From Cristatella mucedo (Eukaryota > Bryozoa > Phylactolaemata > Cristatellidae): a stretch of DNA of 64,000 bases. Of this stretch, positions 1 to 12,580 are shown piece after piece. Both the position numbers and the translations under genes were made by a program. The notes under the pieces are model-generated. The model had not been told where the DNA came from. It did no database searches and saw nothing but the letters and a program-made list of their open reading frames with translations. Where the stretch lies: positions 1 through 64,000 of the forward strand of contig WPIO01000169.1 in the NCBI GenBank assembly GCA_009760855.2, in the 5' to 3' direction. Position 1 is the first letter of the stretch. Each line of letters starts with the position of its first letter.

Positions 1-3000
1 GCCTGCTTCTTCTGAGTTTCTTCTTTTTGCAGCATCCCCTTTCCCTTCGCCTTTCGAGTCTTTCTGGTTTGAGTATTGCACCCCCCCGCTCGTATTGAGT
101 TCCCCACTTTCTTCCCCTTCCCCCCCCTTTCTTTTCCCCCATTGTCTGGACCCTTTGCCTCTGCCTATGCCCCCCCCGCAACTCCCCCTCTTCCCCTTGC
201 TCAGACTTCTTCTTTTTTTTTCGATTTTTGGTGCGGAACCCCCCATTACTACGGGGACAGATCGTCCCTCATTCGGCCCCATCGAGCGCACGCCCCCCCT
301 GGTGCGAATCTGAGTCTTGCGATATTGATGTTATTGTTTTCCCTCCCCCCCTCCCCCCCCTCCCTTTTTTTTCCCCCCTTTTTTCCCTCTTTTTTTTTCT
401 CTTTAAGATGACAGAACCGACCCGAGATTGCCAGAGACTCTGTGAGAATCCTTACGAGCTAGAGGCCGACTCAGTCGATCACACCTCTCCGTGCGAGTCC
501 TGAGTACGGAAGATATGGTAGTCGAGAGTGAGTGTTTTGGTTTTTATTCGGGAAGATAGCTGAGGAGAGACACTTCAGAACCGGAATGATAACAGCGAAT
601 GTGACCCAGAGTCCCCCCCCCCCCCGTTGAGCTGTTCTCTGAGACCCAGATGGCTAGCCTTCGTTCCCCCCCGATCGAGTACCTTGAGCCATAGATTTTT
701 ATCGTTGTGTCCCCCTTTTCGCATGTACTCCCCCCCCGAGCCCTTTTGATGCGCATTTCGAGACATACGGTTCTTTTTTGCACGATCATGTGTATGCTTC
801 ACTTTGTTCTTCCCCCGCAATTTCTTGAACCCTCCGGCCACCCCTCCGTCACGGATCCCGCTTGTGTAGCACCCTCCCCCCTCCCCGACGACCTTTCTTG
901 AAGACGCCCCGACGAGCCTCCCCTAGACTCGCTCCCCTCTCTCCAAGTATACGCCCTTTCCCCTTTTTAGACGTCCCCGCGTGTTTAGATCGCCTCTTGA
1001 CGAGCCTTTCACCCTTCGACCCTGGAGCGAGCACCGCCCTTTTTTTAGCCTCACGCACTTCCGTCCCTTTGGCTCCCGATTTTGATGATGAGAGATTGAG
1101 ATGCATCGTGTACCCGAGTCTTCAGAGGGCTTTTACCCGGCGATTGATGGACCCCTGAGGACTTTTCCGCTTTGCCCAGATCCCCCCTGGTATTGTTTTC
1201 CCACCGACGAGATCACTCCGATTTTGGCTCGGAGCCTACGTTTATGGACAAGTCAGAGTGAAGACGAATCGAGACCTATTGAGCGACTTCGAGCCCCGCA
1301 CGGACCGTTTTATGATCCTGCGGCATCCGTGAGCCCCTACTCTGAGGATGGCAGCAACTGAACGAATCTACCCGACTCATTGTTATGGCGAGAGAGTCCT
1401 ACGTTTCTCTACGAAGAGGTGTTTCTGCTCCCCCCTTATTTGAGAGGTAGAACATTTGTTACGACCCACATAGACCTTCTTTCCCGATACCGGTTTATCC
1501 CCTGGTAGTTGAGTTTGCCTATTGGTTAAGCTATCGTTTTTTTTTTTCACAGAGGATTTGAGTCTCTACGAGAGCGGCCTTCACACATCACCCATCTGTT
1601 TTATTATTTACTTTTGTCTTTCCAGCCCCCCCTTTTTTTTTTTTTTTTCCCCTTTTTTCTTTTTCCCCCCTCTTCCCCCCCCCCCCTTTTTTTTTCCCCC
1701 CTCTCCCCTCGGCACGTGTGATCTTGATTCTTGTACCGTTCGCTATTTGCGATTCAGAGTCCCCACTTTTCCTGTTGCCCGCTCTCCTGTCATTCACCTT
1801 GAATGTTATTTCCCTATCTCGATTCCGTTATCTTGCCTTGCTGCTTTTGATAGAGTTCGCTCCACTGTCCTGATCACCAGCCTCGCGTCCCCCGCCCCCC
1901 CTATCGCTCCGCCTTGCCCCCCTTCTTTTCTGATGAATCGTCTGAAGCTGATCGACTCGAGATTCGATTTACCCCCTGGCGAGAAGCACCCCTGTTAGAT
2001 AGCTACCACCCGCACGAGTGTCACGGACTTTGATTGAGAGAGATAGTCTCGTACCCGAGATGACTCCTCGATTGCCCCACGCCCTTCCCTCGGCACAGCC
2101 TTTCTCCTTTGCCACTGTTTCGAGCATTCCTCGCTAGTTTTGTCCTGTACCCTCGTCGTCGCAGTTGACGATTTCCTCTCCCCTTGTGCCTCGATTTTAC
2201 TCCCTCTGCATCTACTCACCCGTAGCCTTTGTCTGCCTCTCGACTCGATGTTTCCGATGTCTGACTTTTCCCCCCCCCCTTTTCGTTGGGAGTCTTGACG
2301 GATGATGACTTTCTTTTGACAACCCCCGTGCAGTTTTCCCCGAGACTCCTCACACTTGCGACCCTGCTTTCTTGACCCCACTGACTTTCGTTACGCACCG
2401 ACTACGAGATCCCACACGCTATTGACATTTCCTCGCTCGTCGACCGTGCATCTCTCTCCCCCCCCCCCCTGTATTCGATTTTGACCCCCTTGCCCCCCAC
2501 CCGACCGATTAGACCGACGAAGTTTGATCGCACGCAATCGCCCCCTGCCTCATTTTCGTGTTTTTTTTTTCTCTCCGTTTTTGCCATTCCCCCCCCCCAC
2601 CGCATTTCTACTTCTTCCTTCTTTCTTCTTCTCCAGACCCTTCCTGCCCGTATCCGCCCCTCCTTTCTCCTGACCCTCGATTCCCTTTCTCCGTTTCGTT
2701 TCGATTCCCGATCCCCGACTCTTTCGTTTATCCTTTTCCGCTGCCTTGATCTTCTTCACTGTCTATCTCATTCCGCTACTTACTTTTTTTTTCTTTTCCT
2801 CTTCCTCTCTTCTTTCCCCTTTTCCTCATTTCCCTTCTATTTCCGTCTCTTCTTTCGGATGAGAGAAGATCGGCATTGACCTTCCCTTTCGGGTTATTCT
2901 GCCCCCGTTCTCCTTCCCTCCTGCTGATTCGGCCCCCCGTTGAGTAACTTTCTGAGACTCTTCGCCCTCCGATTGCGCCGTTGCGTTACTATCGCGATTG

Positions 3001-6000
3001 ACGATCTTTGCGTCCTTGTCCGTAGTATTTCCCCGCCTATGTAGTCTGACTTTTTACTTGGCGCGATTACGTACGTTCTTTTACCGACCTCTTGACGTTC
3101 AATCGCCAGACTGTTGTATGCGGAGTATGTCGGTTCGCACTATGTTCCTGCATGTATCAGTGCAGATTCCCCCCCGATCCGCCCCCTCTAGATCCCTCGA
3201 TCGATGTAGTGATTGGTTACCGCCCATCCTCCGATCTCCCGTTGATCGCACCCCTCACTTTGATCGTCTCGCCCGTTTGACCCCTTTCTTTCTGTCCCCC
3301 CCTCCCCCCCGCACCGATCCTTTCCGATCCATGCTACCCTTGCTAACCCCCCTCACTCTGCTTCGGTACCCCTGTACTAGCATCCCTTTGATTTCCTTGT
3401 CCTTACCCCTGTACTTTTCTGTCAGCCTTTACTCCCTTCCCCGACGCACCCTGAGACTAGCTCTTCCCGAACCTGGACTGACCATCGCATTATTCCTGGA
3501 TACTTCCCCCCCACAATCGCTCTCTCATCCTCCCCCACGTAGACGGCTTCTCCGCAGAGCTACCCCGACCCCCCCATTCTTTTTTTTGACGAATTCAGCG
3601 CCAGCCGGCTTCATGGATTCGTCCCCTAGTCCCCTTCCCTCTCTTTTTACCAGTCATTCCTGCCATGCCCTTTTCCCCCCTCGCAGAGTTTACTCGATGA
3701 TCCGGCGCTTCGTTTGCCGATCTTGCAGACCTGAGTTCACGAGTAGCTTCCCCCCCCCGCGATTCGCCTTCCCCGACTCCCCGCCCTAACTTCCTCTCCT
3801 TTCCGTGAGTACCCCTCTTTCAGACCCCCTACCGATGACCCCCCCCCACCCCACCGAACAGACTTTTCCGCCCCAGGCGGACCCCGATGTTTGACGGAGT
3901 TCTCTGTTTGCCCTTTTTCCCCGCACCCGCGCCCCCGATCTCTGACCGGTTTTCCCCCGCATCCGACGCTCCCCTTTCTTTCGATTCTCCCGATGCCCGA
4001 ATATTCTTGCCTTCCCTCGAGAGTTCCATTTGCACTTGAACCACCCTTTCCGCCCACACGAAGTGACCCCCTCCGTCGCCGCCCTTGCGATCGATTTTTT
4101 AGGGTACCTTCGACGTGACTCCGTATCTTACGATCACCGACAGACCGCCACATCCTGTCCCTCCTGTCCCCGCCCGTCCGAGCTGAACGCAAGGACGATG
4201 CTTCTGGCCTTGACGCTCGCCCCCGAGATCCCCCTCCTTTGATTTTTTTCTCCCTTCTTCGTCATTAGGTTTTCCTTTTCTTGAGGAGGCTTTATATTTT
4301 TCGAGCTTTGATGTTTTTGCGTATTGTATTTTTTTTTTGATGTTTTCATGATGGATTCCGACTTGTTGCCTTTGCGTTCTGTTTTTCCGGAGACAGAGAT
4401 CGTAGGAGACTTTTTGTATTTTGCTGTATATTATCGACTCGACCCGACGCACCTTCTATTGACCCTCTCTGTCCTACCCCCCCCTATATTTTGAGGTATG
4501 AGTTTACGCCTTTTCGAAGTCCCCCTCCGGCCATGATTCGACCTTCCACCCTATTCCCCTTCTTAGACTTTCCCTATGCGAGGATCCCCCCTCGTGAGAG
4601 AAGAGAGAAGACGATATCGCAGAGGATTTGGATTGCGAGAGAGTGCAGATTGCGCCCCCGGCGAGAGGCGAGGTTGGACCCGAGTGAGCAGTCACTTTCT
4701 TGCCCCCCCGAATACCTGAGATTTATTTACGCGACGCAGACTTACCATACGAGAGTAATAGCGATTGAGACGCCGTTAGACTCGAGATGCTAGAGACCCG
4801 AGTTGTGCATGTATTCCACAGACGTTTTTTCCCCCCCCTCACGGGCGGATGAGCCGCTATTCGGGATGTTCTGACCCCTTAAGATGACGAGACTCTTCCC
4901 GATGACATGGGAGGAGGAGATAGAGGGAGACGAGAGTAGGTTCACCTGCCCTCAGAATCTACATCTAGCCCTACTTATCCTATCCCCCTTTTCCCTCCCC
5001 ACTGAGCGGTTATGACGGCAGACCCTGAGACCCGTGGACCATTGATGAGACCGGGTATTCCCCCCCCCCCGCGCGAGAGCGCGCAGTGATTGGCTGGATG
5101 AGAGGAGTTGATTGGACCCTGAGGATTCCGGGCCTCCAGTCACTTGATCCTCTACCCCCTGATGCCCCCCCGCTTCGATAGGTACCGATTTCTCCTTGAC
5201 TACCCCGACCTTCAGATGATTACCCCCTGGCCCCCTCCTTTTTTCCCCTCTCGAGCGCCCCTTTTAGATTCGTGCCATCCGACCGTGATCCGATCCCCCC
5301 TTCCCTCCGCTCCAAGACCTTCCCCCCCCGACGTCTCCTGAAATGATCCCCCAACGATCGACCCCTATTTGAAGGCAGGTAATGGAGACCCGCGTGTCGC
5401 ATTCCTGACCCGATTTTATCTTTGCCACCCTGATCCTGCCATTTTGACTTTTCCTTCTTTTGACTCTTATGTACGACTGCCCCCCTGATGCTACACGATC
5501 TTTTGACCCTCCCCTTCCTCCCCCCTGTTTCGCCGCCCCCCCTCGACGCGATTTGACTCAATCCTTCTCCACCGACTTCAAACCCCTCGCACTCCTCTTG
5601 ATCCCCCCTTATTGACTCCCTCACCGACGATTTCCCTCTACGCCCCTCTTTGTTTGACAGACCTCTGTCCTTTGTTATTGCTGCCTTTCCACGATCAGAA
5701 CTGACCCCCCCCTTTGATGTAGGATGCACTCATTTGCTTTTCACCGATTCCGCCTTCCAGAGCTTATCTTGCCCCCCACCTTTGCCCGAGCAAACACCAG
5801 ACCTTGATATCACGGATGTTTCAGGAATTTTTTCCAAGACTGTCCCATTCAGCCGGGGTGCTCCCCTTCTGTTTCCCCGTTCCATTTGTAGATAGTCGAG
5901 ATCCGTTCCCCATATCCTGACTGTGTATCCCCAGCCGGATTCTTTCCTTTTTTTTTCGAACCGTCCTTCCCCCTTGACTTCCCCGTCCTCTTCTTTTTCC

Positions 6001-9000
6001 CCGCCCCCCCCCGTTTTTTTTGTTTCCACATCTGAAACGACCCCTTCCCACTTTTGTTTGTCGATTTTTCTTCTCCAGTTACCTTCCCTCATCTCCCTCC
6101 ACGCATTCCATACCTCCTTCCAACTTTTGTCTATTCCCTCGTTACTTTCCGCACCTCTCCCCGGTTTTTTTCTCCCGTCCCCTTCGCGCGTCTTGTCTTT
6201 TTTTTTTCATGCACCTCCCCCTTTACGCCCGAGCGCCCGACTCCCCCTGCATTCCTTTTTTCCTTTTCCCCCCCCGTCACCCGCTCTCCACCTCTCCACC
6301 GCCATTTCCTTTTTTTTCTTTCTTTTCCATATTTCCCCCCGTCCTTTTTCTTCTCTTTTTGTACCCCCTTGTCTCCTAGATTACCCTCCTCCGCTCCCTT
6401 CCCCTTTTTCTCCCTCGCCTTCTCGCTTGACTTTCTTTCCCCCCGGCTCCCTCCCCCTCGTACGTTGTTGTACAGTCCATTTTTTTTTTCCTTGACCCCC
6501 CCCCCCCCCCTGACCCCTGCCTTTGGTGTATCCTCTCTCCCTTTTTCCTCCTCTCTCTCCCTTCCCTCTATGCCGTTTTCTCTTTTCGTATCTTTCGTTC
6601 CCCCCTCTTGCCCACCGCTTTATTTTCGCCCCCCCCCCTTCTCCCCTTCCCCCCTCCTTTCTTTGTATTCTGCCACCCGACCGTTCCTGTTTCTTTCCCT
6701 TCCTTTCCTCCCCCCTTTCTTCTCCCCCCGCCTCGCTAATACCCCCCCCTCCCGCCCACCTCCCTCCTGTCCTTCTTCTTTTTTTTTTCCTTTCCTTCCT
6801 TGTCTTGTACGATGTCCCCTTCGCATGAGGAGGATAGAGCGAGAGAGAAGGGATGCGGGGAGATGTGAGATATCCTCCCTGCCTTTATTGCGATTCCTCC
6901 CGAGCGAGTCGTACCGAATGTCTCCTGTCAGTCTTCTCTCGTTACCCTCCTTCTTGACCCCCTTTTCACGTTTTTTTCTCCTCTTGTGACACTTTTTCCC
7001 CCCCGCCTCCGCACAAACCCTAGGGTATGGGGCCGAAGAGGTCTGGGTTTTGAGAGACGTGCTTCCGCCCTTGACATACCCGCCCTGCCCAAGTGGTCGC
7101 TCTAATGTGTTCTCCGCTGTCCTTGATTTCCAATTAGAGAGAGACCTATTTTTTATCGTTTGTAGCGCCTTTTACTCCCTCTTTTTTCTCATGTCCTTGT
7201 GTTCGAAGATAAAACTGCTCCCATTTTGAAGCAAACGCAGCGAAGTGCTCTCCGGTATTCGCTGTTTTACGTAGACTATCGGAGAAATGAAAAATCCTTG
7301 CAACGGTATGCTGCTTCTCTACCTCGTCTCTCTACTCTGCTCACGATCTGACACTGCGACATATCTACTCTTCGTCTCTGAACTCTGATTCCCCCACCCT
7401 CGAATGTGACAATTCTCGTACTTGTACCAGAGCTATGGACATTGCGCATCTCTCGTCTAGACCTCGAATCCTCTTCAGTGAACTTGAGGAGACAGCTTTC
7501 TACTCTGTCTTGTCCGTCTTGAGTATCGGCTATAGACCTTGCCATCTAGACCCTGAGAGCAACTTGCGTGACTGCAGACTCGACTCTCGTCCTCTCTACC
7601 GAGGTTAGGTACCCGGAAGCGGTCTGACTCTCTCTGGGAAGACTCGGTAGGCTACTAGTATCTCTGCTTTAGTCTATCTGACTAAGCGTTAGAGGGCTGA
7701 TGAGAGTCGTGGCTCTGCGTACCTGATATCTGACTCTCTGATCTCAAATTCGAGGCATTCTCAGCTAGTCTCCTCTCGCTAGCCTCCCTACCATTCTCTG
7801 CATATCGATGATGACCAAAGCTATCTATATACCTCCTTCCCTCTACTCCCTTCCTCCTTGCCATCTTCTCCCCTCCCCCTCCCTTCCCTCTTCTTTACCT
7901 TCCCTTTGTTCCTTCACTCCTCTCCGCCATCTTGTTATCCTCTTCGTTTCTGCGTTCCTCTTCATGCGATTTTTTCTTTGCTCAGACGTGACCGTATCTC
8001 CCCCCCCCCTTTGTACCCTCCCCCCTTCGCCCCTCCATGGAGAGGAGAGAGGAGCCGAGAGGCGAGATTTAGAGTTACTCCTTTGATGGGTTAACTGCAA
8101 GTCCCGATCCGTTTGAGGCCCGATTTCCCGTTTTTACGCTAGTATTTTTTATTTTTTGATCCCCCCCCTTTTTTCTTTGCCGATCCCTTTTGCCCCTTAC
8201 CTTCCTTGCTTCCCACGAGTAGTTGAATTTTTTTGTCCTCCCCCTTCGAGATGTACCCCCTCTCTCCTTTCTTCTTTCTCCCCCCGTCCCCTTTCCCCTG
8301 TTTTTTGGAATCCTTTTATTAGAGGATCCTCCCCCTTTTTCCCGAGAGACTTTTTGCCATGCCCCCCCTTCCCCCGACCGGATGACCCCCTCTTGCATTT
8401 CGTTTATCTTCACCGATCCTTTCCCTTTTTTCCGTTTTTCACGCTATTCCCCCCCGGATGTATCTTTTCTTCTTGGCGACTGCCCTGACTTCCTTCCCCC
8501 TATCCGTCCCTTCCGTTAGAGCCCAGTTTTTTTTATCTTTCTTCTGCTTCTATTTGGGTTTAGGGGACGTGCCTCCGGCCGGGAGTTATCTTGGTAGAGA
8601 GACGAGTTTGGCAAGACTGCCGTTTTCCTGTTTTTTCGTGACGCTCGAGGGCGCCTTCCCCGGAGGTGATGCTTTTATTCTCGATCCGTCTTGATGTAGC
8701 GGAGCCCCCCCCCCCGCGTCTAGAAGGAGCGAGAGGGTGTCCGACCCACTTGAGATGCACCCGTTTCTAGGAGAGAGAAGCTTTTTTTTCGTACTCCTTT
8801 TTCGCTTCTTCGAGACCCCTCTTTTGTGAGCCCTTGAGAGACCGGAGAGATCGTTTTTTTTGCATTCCCTCTTCTTTTCCGTTTGTTTTAGCACCCCTCA
8901 CGTTTCCTCGTTTACCTCCCTATTTTTTTTTCCGACTTTTCTCTCCTGTATTCGTTAGTTTTTGCTAGGATTTTTGCACCTCCACAGATTTGGATTTTCG

Positions 9001-10520
9001 CCGCCCATCCCCGCCCCCCCTGTTTCCGTTTGTTTTCCTTTCAGACGACGATTCTTTGTTTATCTCTGCCCGACGAGACTCTGGCTTTTAGCGACGACTC
9101 TTTTTTTGAGCCTTGTTGCCATCCCGCGAGCTCCCCCCGAGAGAGTTCTCTTGCCCCCCCGGTTTTCCCCGCTGTTTTGGCAGATTTTCCCTGTTGCTGT
9201 CATTTCCTTGTTTTTTGCCGCCGGCCCCCTTATGCCATTGTGGGGGAGTAGAGAGAGAGTAGATTTTTCGAGAGAGGTTTACTCTTTCTTTTGGCGGCGG
9301 TTTTTTTTTGTTCCCCGCATTTCTTTCCCTAACCCCCCCTGCTATCTTCTTTCTGTCCTTTTTCCCCTGTACCTCCCCTTCCGAGACTTGCCCCTTTCCC
9401 CCCCGATCCTTTTTTTCCTCCGACCCTTTTTTTCTGATTTTCGTACGTTTTCCCCCACCCCTTTCCCCCTTGACCCTTTTTGGTCTCCTCCCTGTTACCC
9501 CCTTTCTTTTTTCCCGTCGTCTGATTTCGGATTTTCTCCCCCCCGGACGAGGGGATCCCTTCCGCCTAGATGCGTTAGAGTTGTTTTTCGGGAGAGTCTG
9601 TTCCGTTTTCCTCGCGGGAGAGTTTTTGATATGCAAGGATGAGGGAGAGTGGAAGGGAGAGAGATCTTTTCGGATTGTTCCTTTTTTGGTCGGGAGTCGT
9701 GGAGAGAGAGGATCGGAGAGGGGTTACTGACGTGCGAGGTATTTCCCCCGGAGCATTTGCACCTCGAGGGAGATTGTTCCCGCACATGTCTCGATTGGTT
9801 CTCGTTTAGAGATGGCCCCCCTTTCTGGTCTTGATCTTGGTTGCTTCTTGTCCTCCTCTTCGTAGATTCCGTGATTTTTTGATCTCTTCGTATGATTTTT
9901 TTTCCGGGTGGTTCTTTTTCTTTCTTTCTCCTGTCGAATTCTCTGGGTTTTCTCGCTTTTTCTAGTCTCTTCTACGAGTGCAATCGTATTCGGCTATGTT
10001 AGCGATTGTAGGTCAGAGTTTTGTCGAGGGTTTCTTCTCGTGACTGTTCTTTTCATTGCAGGTAGAGATTTGTTTTTTTTATCTTGCACCCGATTTTGCT
10101 CTTCGCCTCAGTTCGATTTTCCTTGCATGGATCTGCTTCTTCTTTCATCTCGAGTTAGAGATGAGTCCCATGCATGTATGAGACAGCCCCCCTTCTTTTC
10201 GGCTCGCTAGAGAGAGATGTACCGCATGTGTCTCCTTCTCAGTATCGTGCTAGACATCGTCACGAGCGTATCTCGACTGATAGCCGACCCCCCCGCCCTT
10301 CTCTCTGGTAGACCCCGATCGTATCGAGAGAGATTTTTCTCTCTCGACGAGACCGTAACGAGATCGAGGATCGAGAGAGTAGACGGTAGAGAGAGACAGG
10401 AGGGATTTCGACGGCGTCTTTTTTTTGAGATCCGGTTAGAGACTTTTTCCCCCTTGGAGAGATCGGTCAGACCGTCCAGAGATGAGATTCTGTGTAGGAG
10501 GAGAGAGAGAGAGAGAGAGA
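1..10520. repeat. 10.5-kb pyrimidine-rich low-complexity block
   Basis: The + strand is dominated by C and T, with many homopolymer runs of 6-14 bases. A is rare and sits mostly after G (GA, GAG, GAGAG), and AA steps are scarce. Long open frames exist on both strands (for example 2998-3789 and 6054-6989 on +), but they encode only Ser/Pro/Phe/Leu strings on + or Gly/Arg/Lys/Glu strings on -, as expected from composition alone. A slightly more balanced part lies at about 7020-7800. Pyrimidine bias weakens after about 9640, where GAGAG clusters appear, and the block ends at a (GA)n run at 10500-10520, after which base composition is ordinary. No gene is supported. It may be a genuine degenerate polypurine/polypyrimidine tract or an error-rich consensus through a GA/TC array. 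Confidence 0.8.
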
Positions 10521-11240
10521 TGCATATCAAGGCTTTTCTTTTCGATAAGCTAAGAAAGCGAATACCTCGTTTGCTCATGGTACAGTTTTATCTTCATCAC
10601 TGGCTTCAACTCTTAGCATTCCATGCAGTACAAGCTATAAACTCGGTTTTCATTAGATGAAGGACCGTTAGACTTACGGCTCTGGGCAGGGGGTTGCCTT
10701 TTGCCATTCTCAATAGGCCTCGGTGTGTTTCATGTTGGCATTAAACGATGCAGAGGAAACCTGTGCCGACGTCTGCATCTCTCCTATCAAAAACCGCGAC
10801 TTTCTTCTGCGTCCAGCACAGCAATTTCGTTCAAATTTCCTGAGCCAGCCAGCATCTCCTCCTCCTTCCTTATAAGCTTTCAGGTTTGCTGAGCTTAATT
10901 GGCTTCAGCGGGACTCGCCATAAACCGCACCATTCCCTCCTGTGTATAACTAAGACGCACCTGCTGCACTGGTTCTCGTTTTGGGCCAACCAGTGTGTCT
11001 GCGATAAATTCGAAAGTGTAAGCATAAATGCGCCAAACGCCGGATTGTAAATGGTGTTATAGTAAGCTTCAAAGGCTTTCATAGAGAACGACTGAAGATT
11101 CGGCGATAATTTTTTCTGCCTGCTAAGGGCTACTTGTTCATTTCCATCATTTCGTAACAAATGATTAACCGGCTGGGCTACAAATGATATTTTTCCAAAA
11201 GCGACAACAAGCAAAGAACTTGTTATGCCAAAATGCTCTC
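10521..11240. other. unassigned single-copy-like DNA
   Basis: Ordinary base composition resumes here. A 125-codon open frame on the minus strand (10870-11247) has a non-repetitive composition with several aromatic and Cys residues, but I recognise no family and see no convincing splice frame. It may be chance or a decayed element. Confidence 0.3.
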
Positions 11241-11247
11241 CTTCCAA
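10870..11247 (-). CDS. unassigned open frame, doubtful
   Basis: An open frame of 125 codons beginning with MEGEHFGITSS. Composition is mixed and not low-complexity, unlike most chance frames in this window. No domain, signal peptide or transmembrane segment is recognised. The start lies beside the AT-rich 61-bp tandem repeat. Function unknown; it may not be a gene. Confidence 0.15.
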   Translation of the reverse strand: MEGEHFGITSSLLVVAFGKISFVAQPVNHLLRNDGNEQVALSRQKKLSPNLQSFSMKAFEAYYNTIYNPAFGAFMLTLSNLSQTHWLAQNENQCSRCVLVIHRREWCGLWRVPLKPIKLSKPESL

Positions 11248-11390
11248 AGAGTCCTCTTTATTATTAGTATTATAAAAATTTTAATTAAATATTTATAAGT
11301 TCTTCCAAAGAGTCCTCTTTATTATTAGTATTATAAAATTTTCAATTAAATATTTATAAATTCTTCCAAAGAGTCCTCTTTATTATCTTT
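11241..11390. repeat. 61-bp AT-rich tandem repeat, about 2.4 copies
   Basis: The phrase TTCCAAAGAGTCCTCTTTAT recurs at about 11242, 11302 and 11363. Each copy is followed by an AT-rich stretch containing TATTATAAAA and ATTTATAA. The first two units are almost identical (single-base indel and a few substitutions), which suggests recent duplication. The third is truncated. Confidence 0.85.
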
Positions 11391-11411
11391 CTAACAAGAT
11401 GCTCGCATTCA

Positions 11412-11455
11412 ATTTACCAGCCAGCGGTTACCCAGGGAACCGCTGGCTGGTAAAT
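11412..11455. repeat. perfect 18-bp inverted repeat, 8-bp loop
   Basis: Left arm 11412-11429 (ATTTACCAGCCAGCGGTT) is the exact reverse complement of 11438-11455. The loop is ACCCAGGG. It is not flanked by a T-run and so does not look like a terminator. Confidence 0.9.
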
Positions 11456-11842
11456 GGCTGCTGCTATGCAACTGTCTCGAGCCGCCCCCTCTAAGTGTCC
11501 TGTTGGCGAAGTGGTCACAAAGTGGTGGTGCACACGATCTTCTTTATCTGCCGTCCGACGAAGTAGTAACCAGCTTTGACCTCGGCCTCTGGCAGCGGCG
11601 GAAGGACACGCTGGAGGGACTAGGAAGCTGCTGACTCGTTGCCTAAAGCCTTGGCAAATCACTTCACCGGGCATAACTTTGATTTGCAGTGGTGGCTCCT
11701 GCACCTTCCGAGGGTCAGCAAGCGGCTCACACTCGGCGTTGTTTTCTATAAAGGAAACTCGGTCCGCTGTTGCCAGTCCCTTTTTGCGACAGTGCGCCTC
11801 GGCGTTCCGGTTGTATCGTAGGCAAGCTAAACAAGTAGACAT
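11414..11842 (-). CDS. unassigned open frame, doubtful
   Basis: A 142-codon open frame starting MSTCLACLRYNRNAEAHC. It is Cys-rich at the N terminus, and its 3' end runs through the perfect hairpin at 11412-11455. I recognise no family. The surrounding DNA to 12440 shows nothing else I can name. Confidence 0.15.
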   Translation of the reverse strand: MSTCLACLRYNRNAEAHCRKKGLATADRVSFIENNAECEPLADPRKVQEPPLQIKVMPGEVICQGFRQRVSSFLVPPACPSAAARGRGQSWLLLRRTADKEDRVHHHFVTTSPTGHLEGAARDSCIAAAIYQPAVPWVTAGW

Positions 11843-12442
11843 CGTGAAACCGATTAGTAGGCCCGTGACGCCATTTTGCGGTCAGTCTAAAATGACCTAC
11901 CGGCGGCCACGTTTGCCATATTTCAAGGCAACGTCAGCGACATCTTGAACCCGGGGTCAAGGTCCTCTTCGAGGTGCGCTGGGTGAGCGAATGGGGAGAG
12001 ACGGCTGCTCGATCTCGATATGATGTGGCACGTGACCTCCTGAGGCTCCTGCTCCTGATCTGCTGCTGCAGCAGCAACGTGATTAAAGGCAAACTCTTGT
12101 CAACTCGACGTTTTCAAGGGTCCGACATGCAGCAGTAGCTGTTGCTTGAATGGCCATACGGTTCCTACTAAGGTCTTGTGATAGAAAACGGCTCTCGGTT
12201 AACTTCACGGCTCTCCGTTGACTTCTGTGCCAGGATGGAAGGAACTGTCAAAGTTCTTTAAATTAAGAGATTCTTTTTTCACGCACTGTATATTATTGAG
12301 AAGAGATTAAAATCTAGCGAGCAGCAATTGTTCACATCACCTTCAGGAAATCTCGTGCAATGCTCTTGCATGTCGAAGCATTCGGTTTAGGCAATCTGAA
12401 ATCTTAATAGCTTCTTTCAGGGAACAAACTTTGTTGCTCTCG

Positions 12443-12580
12443 TCTTGATACAATCACACACAAACACACACAAAGACACATGCAGTCGCACACACTTACA
12501 CATGTACACACACACACACACACACACACAGACACAGACACAGACACAGACACAAGCAAACACACAGACACACAGACACA
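12443..12580. repeat. (CA)n / (CAGA)n microsatellite
   Basis: A core of uninterrupted CA at about 12508-12530 is flanked by CACAGA and CACAAA variants. Open frames across it are simple Thr-His or Val-Cys strings and are not genes. Confidence 0.9.

Noticed and set aside
2998-6989. Long Ser/Pro/Phe-rich open frames (263, 190 and 311 codons) on + within the pyrimidine block
   Set aside because: Composition alone (C/T triplets lack stops) produces them. No domain, no codon structure, no splice context.
7276-7545. 89-codon minus-strand open frame in the less biased island
   Set aside because: No recognisable family and embedded in the low-complexity block.
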